From Rugosimonospora sp040255525 (GTDB lineage Bacteria; Actinomycetota; Actinomycetes; Mycobacteriales; Micromonosporaceae), in contig JBDZVD010000015.1 of assembly GCA_040255525.1 (NCBI GenBank), positions 1 to 64,000 on the forward strand: a DNA stretch of 64,000 nt, read 5' to 3'. The notes beneath the pieces are model-generated. The model had not been told where the DNA came from and did not search any database. It saw nothing but the letters and a program-made list of their open reading frames with translations. A program made the translations under genes and the position numbers. Every line of letters begins with the position of its first letter. The first letter of the stretch is position 1. Of the stretch, positions 53,041 through 62,425 are shown piece by piece.

Positions 53041-53349
53041 CGCCCTCGACCTCCCGCCCTTGCTGGGTGATCAGCCCCTGACCGAGCACGGTCCGCTGTG
53101 CGATCCAATCTATGGTGCACGTCCCAACCGCGACTGACCTCGAGGTCCTCGCCGCATTGAGCGCGATGTGACCGGCGCCCAGCCGCCGATATCCAGCGGC
53201 CAACGGGTCGGTACCGGTGGCGGTACCACGAACACACCCGGCCCTGACCCGGCCGGCACACCAGCTGCATCCGCCGGCCCGCGGCGGATCCAGCGGTAGC
53301 CTCCACGAGTACCCGCACGCCGCCCGACCGGCGGGGATGAGATCTCGGC
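53041..53349. other. 309-base region without a recognised gene
   Basis: This lies between the XRE gene start and the end of the acyl-AMP ligase gene. I see no supported coding frame, repeat or RNA; it presumably holds the XRE promoter and the end of the biosynthetic operon. Confidence 0.6.
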
Positions 53350-55074
53350 TCAGTTCAGGTTGCGCTCCGCGGACAGCAGCGCCAAGCGTCCGTTGGCGCA
53401 CCGCCGGCGTACTTCTGAGACGCGAACCTTCCCGCTGGTGGTGACCGGGAGTTGTCCATGCCGGACAAAGCCCACCTCGGTCAGGTACAGATCGAGCGAA
53501 CGCGCGACAGCCCGCTTCACCGCCACGGCCAGGTGTGAGAGTTGCGCCGGGGTGGTGTCCACGCCCTTGGCGACCTCGGCGATGAGCCGGACGCTGGAGG
53601 TGCCCGGGCTGGTGGCGACCTCGTCGACGAAGGCCGCGACGCGACCCCGGTGGACCTCGGGCACACTCTGACAGGCTGCCGCGATGTCCGCGGCGAAGAA
53701 GTTGCGACCGTTCACAATGAGCGTGTCGTCCGCCCGGCCGAGGACGAAGAGTTGACCGCCGCAGAGAAACCCGAGGTCGCCGGTGGCGTACCAGTCGTCC
53801 GCGGATGGGCGGTTGGGTCGCACGGCGCCGTCCGGGTCCCAGTACCCGGCGGACAGCTGGGGGCCCCTGACGAGTACCTCTCCCACGCGCTTCTCCGCGT
53901 CCTGCCCGCTGATGCACACGTCGGTTCCGGGCAGCGGGATACCGGACGCGAGGAGCCACTGCGTGCCGGTCGGATCGTCGGTGGGCTCCGCGAGCACCAC
54001 CTGCCCGGTGGCGAGTGCCTCGCGCTGTACCGCGATCCGCCCGGGTCGTACCGCCGGCGTGCAGGTCGTGACGGTCAGCGTCGCCTCGGCCAGTCCGTAC
54101 GACGGGCACAGCGCCGTCCCGGCGAACCCGGCCGGGGCGAAGTGGCTGATGAACCGGTCGGCTGTGCTGGGCCGTACCACTTCGCCGGCGTTGCGGGCGA
54201 CCCGCCACCGCCGCAGGTCAAGGGAGCGCACCGCCTCCGGCGCTACCTTCCGGACGCACAGCTCATAGCCGAAGTTCGGTGCGCTGGACAGCGTTCCGCC
54301 ACATTGGTCGATGGCTCCCAACCAGCTCACCGGCGAGCGGACGAATTCCTCCGCCCGCAGCAGCACGGTGCGGTATCCGGTGTGCAGCGGGCGCAGCACC
54401 GCCGTCACCAGTCCCATGTCGTGGTACAGCGGCACCCAGGAGACCGCCACATCGCGGGGCGACTCCTGGTAGGTCGCCGCCGCCTGCTGGCACTGTGCGT
54501 GCAACGCACCCGCGCGGACGACCACGCCTCGCGGGTGGCCTGTCGAGCCGGAGGTGAACTGCAGGAACACCACGTCGTCGGTGTCCGGTACCCGCTGGTC
54601 GGCGGTCACCGCCGGCTGATGGGCGATCACGTCGGTGGCACCCACGACGCCGCATCGTTCGCCCGCCCGGGAGACGAGCTGGGTCACTGCCGCGATGTCG
54701 GTGTCGGCCGTGACGATCAACGCCGGACGGCAGGCACGAATCATTCCGAGCAGCCGCCCGCTGAGCGCCTCGACGCGGCTGCCGGTGGGCGACGGTGCGG
54801 GGACGGCAATCGCGCCGATACCCGCGCAGGCGACCAGCACGGTGACGAAGCCCGCCTCGTTGGGCATCGCGATGATGACCCGGTCACCGATGCCGACTCC
54901 GGCGCTGGTCAGGCCCGCGCATGCCTGGTCGACCCGGCGGGCGAGGGCGGCCCAGTCGAGCTGCTCCACCGGCGCGCCGTCACGCCAGGTGACTAGGGCC
55001 GTAGCCGCCGGACTGTCCCGGGCGTGCCCGGCGATCCAGTGGTAGGGCGTACCAGCCGGGCTGGCACCGGTCAC
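53350..55074 (-). CDS. Fatty-acyl-AMP ligase (FAAL-like)
   Basis: The 574-residue protein is an ANL adenylating enzyme. The ATP loop FTSGSTGHPRGVVV starts at residue 173. YGLAEATLTVT, DDWYATGDLGFLCGGQLFVLGR and a C-terminal LPVTTSGKVRVSE (catalytic Lys) follow. The opening YHWIAGHARDSPAATALVTW and SPVSWLGAIDQCGGTLSSAP are typical for FAAL/FadD32-like enzymes, which load fatty acids as acyl-AMP on a carrier protein. The gene overlaps the ACP gene (GTGA-like, four bases), so ACP is its likely partner. Confidence 0.92.
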   Translation of the reverse strand: MTGASPAGTPYHWIAGHARDSPAATALVTWRDGAPVEQLDWAALARRVDQACAGLTSAGVGIGDRVIIAMPNEAGFVTVLVACAGIGAIAVPAPSPTGSRVEALSGRLLGMIRACRPALIVTADTDIAAVTQLVSRAGERCGVVGATDVIAHQPAVTADQRVPDTDDVVFLQFTSGSTGHPRGVVVRAGALHAQCQQAAATYQESPRDVAVSWVPLYHDMGLVTAVLRPLHTGYRTVLLRAEEFVRSPVSWLGAIDQCGGTLSSAPNFGYELCVRKVAPEAVRSLDLRRWRVARNAGEVVRPSTADRFISHFAPAGFAGTALCPSYGLAEATLTVTTCTPAVRPGRIAVQREALATGQVVLAEPTDDPTGTQWLLASGIPLPGTDVCISGQDAEKRVGEVLVRGPQLSAGYWDPDGAVRPNRPSADDWYATGDLGFLCGGQLFVLGRADDTLIVNGRNFFAADIAAACQSVPEVHRGRVAAFVDEVATSPGTSSVRLIAEVAKGVDTTPAQLSHLAVAVKRAVARSLDLYLTEVGFVRHGQLPVTTSGKVRVSEVRRRCANGRLALLSAERNLN

Positions 55075-55349
55075 GGCATGGCACCGGACTGGGCCTGCTC
55101 GGACAGCATCGCGACGACCGCCCGCGCGAACCCGACGAAGTCGTCAGCCTGAAGCAGCGCTTCGATGTCGATGTCCACCGCGAGGCGGTCGGAGAGCCCG
55201 GTGATCATCTCCAGCGCGTGCAGCGAATCGCCTTCCAGGTCGAAGAAGTTGTCGGTTGCCGCGACCGGCCGGCCGAAGGCTTCGCTTGCCACCACAAGGA
55301 TCTGACCGAGAACGGCCTCAGGTGTGAGGCTCTCACTGCTGGGCATCAC
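55071..55349 (-). CDS. Acyl carrier protein
   Basis: The 92-residue protein has the phosphopantetheine site FFDLEGDSLHALEMI with Ser42. ATG 55349 overlaps the helical-protein stop by 17 bases; ATG 55346 is equally possible. It carries the acyl chain loaded by the adjacent FAAL-like enzyme. Confidence 0.93.
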   Translation of the reverse strand: MMPSSESLTPEAVLGQILVVASEAFGRPVAATDNFFDLEGDSLHALEMITGLSDRLAVDIDIEALLQADDFVGFARAVVAMLSEQAQSGAMP

Positions 55350-55953
55350 CGGCTCCCCCCGACTCCGTGCGGCTGTTTTCTTGGCTCTCGACCGTGACTA
55401 TGGCCATGACTTCGTCGTACCAATCCAGGTGCTCGGCCGCGAGCGCCTCGTCCCGCAGGTACCAGTGGTCGGACTGCGCGACACCCAGGTCCTTGGCGGC
55501 TTCCCGCAACAGCCGCACGCTGTCTGCCCAGGCGCGGATCGTCGCGGCCCGGGAGCCGACCGTGGCGACGCCCAACACGTCCCGGCAGTAGTCGATGGTC
55601 GCCTGGATGTCGGCAGCCAGTTCCGTGGCGTCGATCGGGGCGGGGCGAAGCACCATCTCCCAGACCTCGGCCGCGTGCTCGCTGTGGACGGTCTCCAGCG
55701 CTTCCAGCACCGCACTCATGTGCTCCGCCAGGTCGGGCAGTTCGTCGAAGCGCAGGCCGCGTTCCTGCAGGAACAGTTCGGCGGACAGGACGAGGATTCG
55801 TTGGCGCGCCCGCCATGCCAGCTCGGGCTGGCCGGCGCTCAGGGCGCCGTCAAGGTCGTATGACTGCGTCATCGCGTCGAGGTGAAGGCCGTTGAGGCGC
55901 CGGGCCTGGCGGAGCCAGTCGGCGAGCCGATCGGTTGTCACCAGCACGGTCAC
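55333..55953 (-). CDS. Helical protein coupled to the nucleotidyltransferase
   Basis: GTG 55953 overlaps the nucleotidyltransferase stop by four bases (GTGA). The 206-residue protein looks all-helical and acidic (WRARQRILVLSAELFLQERG; LAEHMSAVLEALETVHSEHA). A HEPN-like or nucleotidyltransferase-substrate partner is conceivable from the coupling, but no catalytic motif is visible and I do not recognise a family. There is no signal or membrane segment. Confidence 0.75.
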   Translation of the reverse strand: MTVLVTTDRLADWLRQARRLNGLHLDAMTQSYDLDGALSAGQPELAWRARQRILVLSAELFLQERGLRFDELPDLAEHMSAVLEALETVHSEHAAEVWEMVLRPAPIDATELAADIQATIDYCRDVLGVATVGSRAATIRAWADSVRLLREAAKDLGVAQSDHWYLRDEALAAEHLDWYDEVMAIVTVESQENSRTESGGAGDAQQ

Positions 55954-56963
55954 GCCCCTTCCGCGACGCCGACCGACAGGAAGCCCGCTGAGCGCAGCGG
56001 CACCATGTACATCCAGGCGCCGACGCGGACTTCCCCGACCGGTACCGAGAGTTCCTCGGCCACGGTCGCGGTGGCCTGTGCCCAGGAGTCGCCGGCTGCC
56101 AGGCGTCGGCTGACGACCGATACGACTCCCCGCGTCTGGGCAACCGACTGGCCCGCGCGGATCAGGTAGTCCGTATCGGAACCGGCGACGTGGCGCACCC
56201 GGTCAGCCAGGTGGCAGGAGCGTGGTTGCAGCATGGTCATCAGCTCGGTGGGCAGTTGGACCTGGGAACGCAGTTGTGCGAGCCTGGCCGTGATGCCCGC
56301 CGCGGGTCGCAGCCAGCCGTCGACCAGCTCCCGGTACTGCGGCGAGTCCCGCCCGAAGCGCCGCGCCGCCTTCTCCCCTACCCACTTCAGCGACGGATAT
56401 CCTTCCCCCTCGGCGGCCAGCACACTCGTCGCGTACCACAGCTGCGCTTCGCGCTCGAGCAGGTCCGCCTGGCGCGACAGGCCGGTGGCCAGGCAGCAGG
56501 AGGCGCGCGCGAGGTGTTTGAATGCCATCAGCAGCGCCCACCGGGAGTACGCCAGACACGCCATCGACCGCTGAAACGACTCGGACAGCTTCGCCACGCT
56601 CTCGTACACGACCACCGGTTTGCCAATGGACAGGCGGTAGTAGCGGCTGAAGTCCCGGGAAGTCAGGTCCGGCAGGGACGTCCACGTATGGCCGTTCATC
56701 CGGTCCGCGAGCGTCTCCAGGTAACTGACCGTCAGGTACTCGCAGTCCACGTACCGTGACTGCCGCAGCCCGATGGAGGTGCTCTGGCGTGCGACGCGCT
56801 TCGGGTCGATGAGGTACAGGTCGATGTCCGAGTTCGCGTTGCCGAAGCCTTCCACGATCGACCCGGTGGCGATACACGAGGTGTCTGCCGACAGCGTCGC
56901 GGTGATCTGCTCGATTTCCGAGGCCACATCGGGTGGCAACGCAAGATCCCGAATCAGATTCAT
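55950..56963 (-). CDS. Nucleotidyltransferase-fold protein (Pol-beta type)
   Basis: The 337-residue protein has GSIVEGFGNANSDIDLYLID with GS at 34-35 and Asp46/Asp48, the minimal nucleotidyltransferase signature (GS-x10-DxD). The rest is helical. ATG 56963 overlaps the condensation-domain gene stop (four bases). In a biosynthetic cluster it may add a nucleotide to the product or to a self-resistance target, like aminoglycoside nucleotidyltransferases; no specific role is shown. Confidence 0.85.
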   Translation of the reverse strand: MNLIRDLALPPDVASEIEQITATLSADTSCIATGSIVEGFGNANSDIDLYLIDPKRVARQSTSIGLRQSRYVDCEYLTVSYLETLADRMNGHTWTSLPDLTSRDFSRYYRLSIGKPVVVYESVAKLSESFQRSMACLAYSRWALLMAFKHLARASCCLATGLSRQADLLEREAQLWYATSVLAAEGEGYPSLKWVGEKAARRFGRDSPQYRELVDGWLRPAAGITARLAQLRSQVQLPTELMTMLQPRSCHLADRVRHVAGSDTDYLIRAGQSVAQTRGVVSVVSRRLAAGDSWAQATATVAEELSVPVGEVRVGAWMYMVPLRSAGFLSVGVAEGA

Positions 56964-58621
56964 TGATTGACCTTTTCTGCCTCTCGGGCAAACCGACGTG
57001 GCCACAGCGCGACCTTGCACCCGCGAAGCCGCTCGACGGCATCGCCACCCGACAGAGCAGGCACGTGGTATTCGGCGCCCGGATCGGTCAGTATCGCCAG
57101 CAGGCCGGGCCGCTCACCATCCGGGTCGACACAGATTCGCAGCGGTAACCCCGGCAGCGCTTCATGCACGCGTTGCGCTGTGGTGGGCAGGTGGATCCAG
57201 CTGTGGTCGAGCTGTACCCAGTCCTCCGTCGCCTGGAACGACGCGAGACCGGTGTCCGCGACGAGTTCCTGGGCTCCGCGCCCGGGCCGCAGCACCGCAT
57301 CGACCAGAATCGACTCGAACGCCGCCAGCCACCGTTCGGCCTCGTCAAGGGTGACATAGGCGGTGTCCACGAGCGTGCGGACCATGAGGACATCCCGGAC
57401 CCGGTCCAGGTAGCAGAACAGGGTGCTCGTGCTGCGTTCGTCGCCGCCGAGCCGGCGGACCGAGGTCCGGGGAAGTTCGTCGCGGAGCTGCGCCTCGGTC
57501 GGTGCTTCGACGGATACCGGAACGAACAGCCGGCTGTTGAGCCAGAACGAAAGGTCGAGCGGGAAGCCCCGGTCGATCTCGACGCGCCGGCGTAGGTCCG
57601 CGAGACCGTGGTGCGGGAAGCGTCCCGTCATCGTGGCCTGGCCCACGGCACCGGCCGATCGCCGCAGCAGGGTGTCGAAGTCGCCGTCGTCAACCGTCAC
57701 GCAGGTCGGAACGTCCTGGGTGAGCGAACCCACCACCGTGGCGAAGCGCCGATCGACCCGGTTGCCCACGCATACCTGCAGATGTGCCCGGCTGAGCCCA
57801 CTGACATGGGCCAGTACCAGGCAGAGGACCGCATGACCCACCGCGGTCTCGCTCACACCGTGCCGCTGGGCCAGGTGGCTCAGGCACCACGCCCCGGCCG
57901 AGGTCTGGAGTTCCACATACTGGTAGCGGGGGCGCAGCGGCTGGATCGGCGGCCGGGGGAGCATGCTCTGCGGCATTCTGGCGAGGCTGCGTCCGTGCCG
58001 GTCGAGGGCGCGGCCGCCTTCCTTGCGGCCGGCATCGCTGTTCTCCCACAGGCTGACGTCGACCGGCTGCGTCGCGGCTGGTCCCTCGTCGGGCAGCGGG
58101 TTGAGCAGCGGGCGGAGGATGTGACGCAGGTGCCAGAGCAGCCAGCGGGCGCCGAGGAAGTCCGAGGCGAGGTGGCTGATCGCGAACAGCAGAAAGATCG
58201 GCCCGGTCTGGTCGACCACGATGCTCATCCGGATCGGCAGCTCGCCGGCCACGAACTCGGCCGCCGCCAACTCCGCTGCCCACTCGTCCGCCTCGGCGAA
58301 GGTGGCCGCCTGCACGGTACGGACCGGGACCGACACGCGACCCTCGGCCACCACCCGCTGCTGGCCGGCGGGCGCGTCGAGGTCGAACAGGGTCCGAACT
58401 GATTCGCAGGCCTCGATCATGTCGCGGATCGCGGACGCGACGTCCTCGATTGCCGTGCCTGGCTTGACCCGGCAGGCGAACCTGAGGTTCAGCGCGGCGT
58501 GATCCGGGTGGAGATCCCCGATCAACTGTGCCACTCGCTGCTGCCCCCAGGTCAGACTGGCGGACCGATTGGTCGGGGCGCGAAAGTCGATATCCACGCG
58601 TCTCCGTTCCGCTGCTGGCAT
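56960..58621 (-). CDS. Stand-alone condensation-domain (C-domain) protein
   Basis: The 553-residue protein has ASLTWGQQRVAQL (C1-like), then LLFAISHLASDFLGARWLLW, where the HHxxxDG motif reads SHLASDF with His150 and Asp154 kept. A later NRVDRRFATVVGSLTQDVP is C5-like. The motif keeps the catalytic second His, so acyl or amide transfer from a carrier is possible. ATG 58621 is chosen; GTG 58633 is the alternative. It is divergent from the ABC ATPase and coupled to the nucleotidyltransferase. Confidence 0.85.
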   Translation of the reverse strand: MPAAERRRVDIDFRAPTNRSASLTWGQQRVAQLIGDLHPDHAALNLRFACRVKPGTAIEDVASAIRDMIEACESVRTLFDLDAPAGQQRVVAEGRVSVPVRTVQAATFAEADEWAAELAAAEFVAGELPIRMSIVVDQTGPIFLLFAISHLASDFLGARWLLWHLRHILRPLLNPLPDEGPAATQPVDVSLWENSDAGRKEGGRALDRHGRSLARMPQSMLPRPPIQPLRPRYQYVELQTSAGAWCLSHLAQRHGVSETAVGHAVLCLVLAHVSGLSRAHLQVCVGNRVDRRFATVVGSLTQDVPTCVTVDDGDFDTLLRRSAGAVGQATMTGRFPHHGLADLRRRVEIDRGFPLDLSFWLNSRLFVPVSVEAPTEAQLRDELPRTSVRRLGGDERSTSTLFCYLDRVRDVLMVRTLVDTAYVTLDEAERWLAAFESILVDAVLRPGRGAQELVADTGLASFQATEDWVQLDHSWIHLPTTAQRVHEALPGLPLRICVDPDGERPGLLAILTDPGAEYHVPALSGGDAVERLRGCKVALWPRRFAREAEKVNQ

Positions 58622-58742
58622 TTGATCCTGCACCTACGACATCGATTTCGAACCCCGATCTCAGATATTGGGAGATTTCCATGTCGGTATGCCTGATTGC
58701 CTGTCTGGACGTGGTCAGACAGTTGGCGGCAGGTTCAAAATC

Positions 58743-59795
58743 ATGCATGCTCCCCAGGTGACGCTGATCCAAACGGTGGGCCTACGGAAGGTGTTCCGCA
58801 AGCCAGACAAGGGCCCGGGAATCCGCGGCTCTCTGCGGCACCTGGTGCAACGGAAGTTCTCCGACCACGTCGCGGTGGCCGGCATCGACCTGAACATCGC
58901 CGAGGGCGAGGCGGTGGCGTACGTCGGACCCAACGGAGCCGGCAAATCGACCACAGTGAAGATGCTCTCGGGGATCCTTGTGCCGACTTCCGGGCAGGTG
59001 TTCGTCGACGGGCTGGTGCCGCACCGCGCCCGGGTGGAGAACGCCCGCCGCGTCGGTGTCGTCTTCGGTCAGCGCACACAGCTGTGGTGGGATCTACCCG
59101 TCCGGGAGTCGCTGGAGCTGCTGCGGGACATGCACGGCGTGAAGGGCCCGCGCTACCAGGCCCGGCTGGAGCAGCTCGACAGCGTCCTCGGACTCGGCGA
59201 GCTGCTGCCGAAGACCGCCCGAAAACTGTCTCTGGGCCAGCGCATGCGAGCCGACCTCGCAGCGGCACTGATCCATGAACCCCGGGTCGTCTATCTGGAC
59301 GAACCGACGATCGGCCTGGACATCTCCGTGAAGGATCGGGTGCGCTCCTTCGTCCGCCAGCTCGTCGCGGACGGCACGACGGTCCTGCTCACCACGCACG
59401 ATCTCGCCGACATCGAGGAACTCTGCCAACGTATCGTGATCATCGATGCGGGCCGGGTGGTCTACGACGGCGACCTACAAACGGTCAAGGACCTGCATGT
59501 GCGGGAACGCACCATGTCCTTCGAGCTGGCGGAAGCCCTGACGGGAGTCGACCGTATCGCCGAGCGCCTGCCGGCGGCACAGGTCCAGCTGGGATCCAAC
59601 GACCACGAGCTCACAGTGACCTTTGACCGCATCGCGCTCGGAGCGCGGGAGGTCCTGTCCGCCGTACTCGCGGAGGCGGAGATCGTCGACATGCACATCG
59701 ACGAACCGGCCATCGAGACGGTCGTGCGCAAGGTCTACGCTGGGGAGCTGCGGGTCGGGGCCGGCAACGCCCCAGCCGCGGAGTCCACTTCATGA
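58743..59795 (+). CDS. ABC exporter ATP-binding protein (COG4586-type)
   Basis: The 350-residue ATPase has Walker A GPNGAGKST, then VFGQRTQLWWDLPVRESLELL, typical of the COG4586 type, the signature KLSLGQRMRADLAA and Walker B VVYLDEPTIGLD. ATG 58743 begins MHAPQVTL; earlier in-frame starts would add an unconserved head. Its stop overlaps the first permease gene by four bases. It should drive export of the cluster product. Confidence 0.92.
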   Translation: MHAPQVTLIQTVGLRKVFRKPDKGPGIRGSLRHLVQRKFSDHVAVAGIDLNIAEGEAVAYVGPNGAGKSTTVKMLSGILVPTSGQVFVDGLVPHRARVENARRVGVVFGQRTQLWWDLPVRESLELLRDMHGVKGPRYQARLEQLDSVLGLGELLPKTARKLSLGQRMRADLAAALIHEPRVVYLDEPTIGLDISVKDRVRSFVRQLVADGTTVLLTTHDLADIEELCQRIVIIDAGRVVYDGDLQTVKDLHVRERTMSFELAEALTGVDRIAERLPAAQVQLGSNDHELTVTFDRIALGAREVLSAVLAEAEIVDMHIDEPAIETVVRKVYAGELRVGAGNAPAAESTS

Positions 59796-60637
59796 CGTCC
59801 GCGACGGTCCCGGCCGCCGCGCCGCTACCAGCCGACACCCGGATGCGCCGCTTGCGGGCCTACCGGCGGATGGCCCGCACGGCGTTGCGCAGCCTGATGG
59901 CCTACCAGACGAGTTTCCTGTTCGGCATGTTGGCCTCGGCCTTCGCGGCGCTGTCCATGTTGTACCTGTGGCGCTCGGTGCTGTCCTCCGGCAGCCGGCA
60001 CGGGTTCGACTGGCCGCAGATGAAGGCGTACCTGCTGGTGGCCTTCGTGGCCGGTTCGCTGGTGTCCAGCTACACGGACTACCGCATGGCCAACCGCATC
60101 CGGCAGGGCGACGTGGCGCTGGATCTGGTCCGTCCCGTCGACTACCAGTGGGGACGCTTCGCCGAGAGCCTGGGCTTCGTCGTCTACGAGGCCGGCACAG
60201 CGGTCGCCGTGGCTCTGGTGGCCGCCCTGATCTTCGGTGGCGTACCGCTGCCCGACCCGCACACCTGGGGCCTGTTCGTCGTATCCGCCCTGCTGGTTTT
60301 CCCGCTGAGGTTCGGGATCGTGTACGTAAGCGGCCTGCTGGTCTTCTGGACACAGAACTACGTCGGCGTACAGGCCGCCAGGATCGCGTTGATCACGCTG
60401 TTCTCCGGGGCACTCGTACCGCTGGTCTTCCTGCCCGAGTGGATGCGGGTCGCCAGCGCGTACCTGCCGTTCGCCGGCATGGCCTCGACCCCGGCGCTGC
60501 TGTACAGCGGGGGGCTGCACGGCAGCGCCGCGACCACCGCGGTGGCGGTTCAGGGCGTCTGGTCGGTGGTCCTGTGGTGGTTGGCGCGGGCCATGTGGGC
60601 CGGCGCGTGTCGAAAGCTGACGGTGCACGGTGGCTGA
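59792..60637 (+). CDS. ABC-2 permease (COG4587-type)
   Basis: The 281-residue protein has six helices with YRRMARTALRSLMAYQTSFLFG at the start and ANRIRQGDVALDLVRPVDYQ after the second helix, the pattern of the COG4587 permease. It forms a heteromeric exporter with the next gene, which overlaps it by eight bases. Confidence 0.9.
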   Translation: MTSATVPAAAPLPADTRMRRLRAYRRMARTALRSLMAYQTSFLFGMLASAFAALSMLYLWRSVLSSGSRHGFDWPQMKAYLLVAFVAGSLVSSYTDYRMANRIRQGDVALDLVRPVDYQWGRFAESLGFVVYEAGTAVAVALVAALIFGGVPLPDPHTWGLFVVSALLVFPLRFGIVYVSGLLVFWTQNYVGVQAARIALITLFSGALVPLVFLPEWMRVASAYLPFAGMASTPALLYSGGLHGSAATTAVAVQGVWSVVLWWLARAMWAGACRKLTVHGG

Positions 60638-61430
60638 GCTGAGACGGAAACTGTGGTTGTACCGCCGGCTGCTGGGCGCCCACGTGCGGGCCACCCTGGA
60701 GTACGAAGCTGACTTCTGGATCATGAGTCTGTCCGCCGTGCTGGTGCAGGGCATCGGAGTGGTGTTCCTCTGGGCGATCTTCCGCAGCATCCCACGGATC
60801 AACGGATGGCAGTTCTGGGATGTCGTGCTCATCTACGCGCTCGTCGTCGTCGCGGAAGGTCTGAGCGTGCTCTTCGCTCAGGGCGCCTGGACGATGGCGG
60901 TCACCGTCAACCTGGGCCAACTGGACGCGTTGCTGGTGCGACCGTACCCACCGGTGCTCCAGGTACTCGGCTCTCAGGTCGGCATGAACGGCCTGGGCAA
61001 CCTCGTCCTCGGCGGCGCTCTGCTGTTCGCGGCGACAAGTCACGTCGATGTCGTGTGGAATGCCGGCCGCCTCGCGCTGACGGTGCTACTGGTGATCTCA
61101 GCCGCCGGCGTCAAGGTCGGGCTGAACCTGCTCACCAACTGCGCGGCCTTCTGGTTGCGCTCGCCGTACTCCATGTTCGCGTTCTCGATGCACTCACTCG
61201 GTGAACTCGCCCGCTTCCCCATCACCATCTACGGCCTGGTCGTGCGGATCGCCATCACCGCGGTGCTGCCGTACGCCTTCATGAGCTACTTCCCCGCTGC
61301 CGCCGTCCTCTCCGCTGGAACAGCCCGCTGGCTCGGACTCCTGACGCCAGCCGTCGCCGTCTACTGTCTCTGGCTCGGCGTAGCCGTCTTCCGGCACGGG
61401 CTCTCGCGCTACGAGAGTTCTGGTAACTGA
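60630..61430 (+). CDS. ABC-2 permease (COG3694-type)
   Basis: The 266-residue protein has six helices. YRRLLGAHVRATLEYEADFW begins it, and LGQLDALLVRPYPPVLQVLG is the COG3694 counterpart of the motif in the first permease. The two permeases and the ATPase make one exporter, typical for lipid or peptide products and sometimes self-resistance. Confidence 0.9.
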   Translation: MAELRRKLWLYRRLLGAHVRATLEYEADFWIMSLSAVLVQGIGVVFLWAIFRSIPRINGWQFWDVVLIYALVVVAEGLSVLFAQGAWTMAVTVNLGQLDALLVRPYPPVLQVLGSQVGMNGLGNLVLGGALLFAATSHVDVVWNAGRLALTVLLVISAAGVKVGLNLLTNCAAFWLRSPYSMFAFSMHSLGELARFPITIYGLVVRIAITAVLPYAFMSYFPAAAVLSAGTARWLGLLTPAVAVYCLWLGVAVFRHGLSRYESSGN

Positions 61431-61473
61431 CCCTGCCGCGCTGATCCGCGCGCTGAATCTGTCGGAGGTGCCG

Positions 61474-62424
61474 ATGAGCCTCGTCGAGGCGATGCGCCTT
61501 GTTGTTCCGAGCCCGCCTGAGCATCGGGTGTGGTCCAGCGAGGCTCAGGCTCTTGACGTTCTGCGCTGCCCCCAGGAGCAGCTCGATCAGCTCGTCGCCG
61601 CCGGGCTGTTCCGCGACGGGGGACGGTACGACAACTACGACCTGTGGAATCTGGGTTTGTTCAGTGGTTCCGGCCGTACCCGGCCCGAGCGGGAAATGGT
61701 GTTCTTCGGCCGGATCCTGAAGTCGTTCCGGGCGGACTGGATCACCTCGCGAAGCTACGAAATCACCGGCTGGGCCGAATGCCCTCGCGCGCAGGACTGC
61801 CCGACACCTGAGTGGACCGTGCCCGCCCTACCCGACGTACGGTGGGAGAGCGAGGAAATCCAACCCGGCAGAGCACAGTGGCGCGGGTACGTCGAGTCCA
61901 GCGGACACAGCGCGACCGTGCTGGACCCGCGCATCCGGGATGCCTGGGAACGTCTCACCACCGGGTACCGCTTTCACTTCACGCCGCCCAGCTTGTCGCC
62001 CGACGTCGCCAGTACCCTGCGTCGGAAGGTCGGCGACTGTGACGCGCTCTGTCGCGTGCTGATGCGCGATCTGCTCGACCTCGGCATACCGACCGAACTG
62101 GAGCCGGGGTACATCTTCGGCGGCTCCCGGCTGCGCCGCCACTCCTGGCTGCGGGTCATCGACTCCGACGGCGAGTCCAAGGTCCTCGACCCCTCGATGG
62201 CACTGCTGGCCGAGATGTTCTTCACCCCCCAGTACCGGGCATTTTGTTACGGGTCAATCACCAACCGGGTCATCCGGCGGGCGAGCTTCGAAGCGGCGTT
62301 CGCGCCGCATCCGTGCACCGACGGCGTCAAACGGCTGCGGTACGAGTTCGTCCTCCGGCCGATCCGTTCGCGCGAGGAGTCACAGCCGTCGACCGGCGCG
62401 GCGACACCGCACGGACTGGCCTGA
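61474..62424 (+). CDS. Transglutaminase-like protein
   Basis: The 316-residue protein has the transglutaminase triad: Cys189 in GDCDALCRVLMRDLLDLGI, His223 in RRHSWLRVID, Asp239 in VLDPS. ATG 61474 is preceded by GGAGG at about seven bases; the frame is open upstream but without a good start. Transglutaminase homologues such as AdmF form amide bonds between carrier-bound units, so a similar role is possible here (inference). It lies 43 bases after the exporter genes and one base before the AMP-ligase gene. Confidence 0.88.
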   Translation: MSLVEAMRLVVPSPPEHRVWSSEAQALDVLRCPQEQLDQLVAAGLFRDGGRYDNYDLWNLGLFSGSGRTRPEREMVFFGRILKSFRADWITSRSYEITGWAECPRAQDCPTPEWTVPALPDVRWESEEIQPGRAQWRGYVESSGHSATVLDPRIRDAWERLTTGYRFHFTPPSLSPDVASTLRRKVGDCDALCRVLMRDLLDLGIPTELEPGYIFGGSRLRRHSWLRVIDSDGESKVLDPSMALLAEMFFTPQYRAFCYGSITNRVIRRASFEAAFAPHPCTDGVKRLRYEFVLRPIRSREESQPSTGAATPHGLA

Positions 62425-62425
62425 G

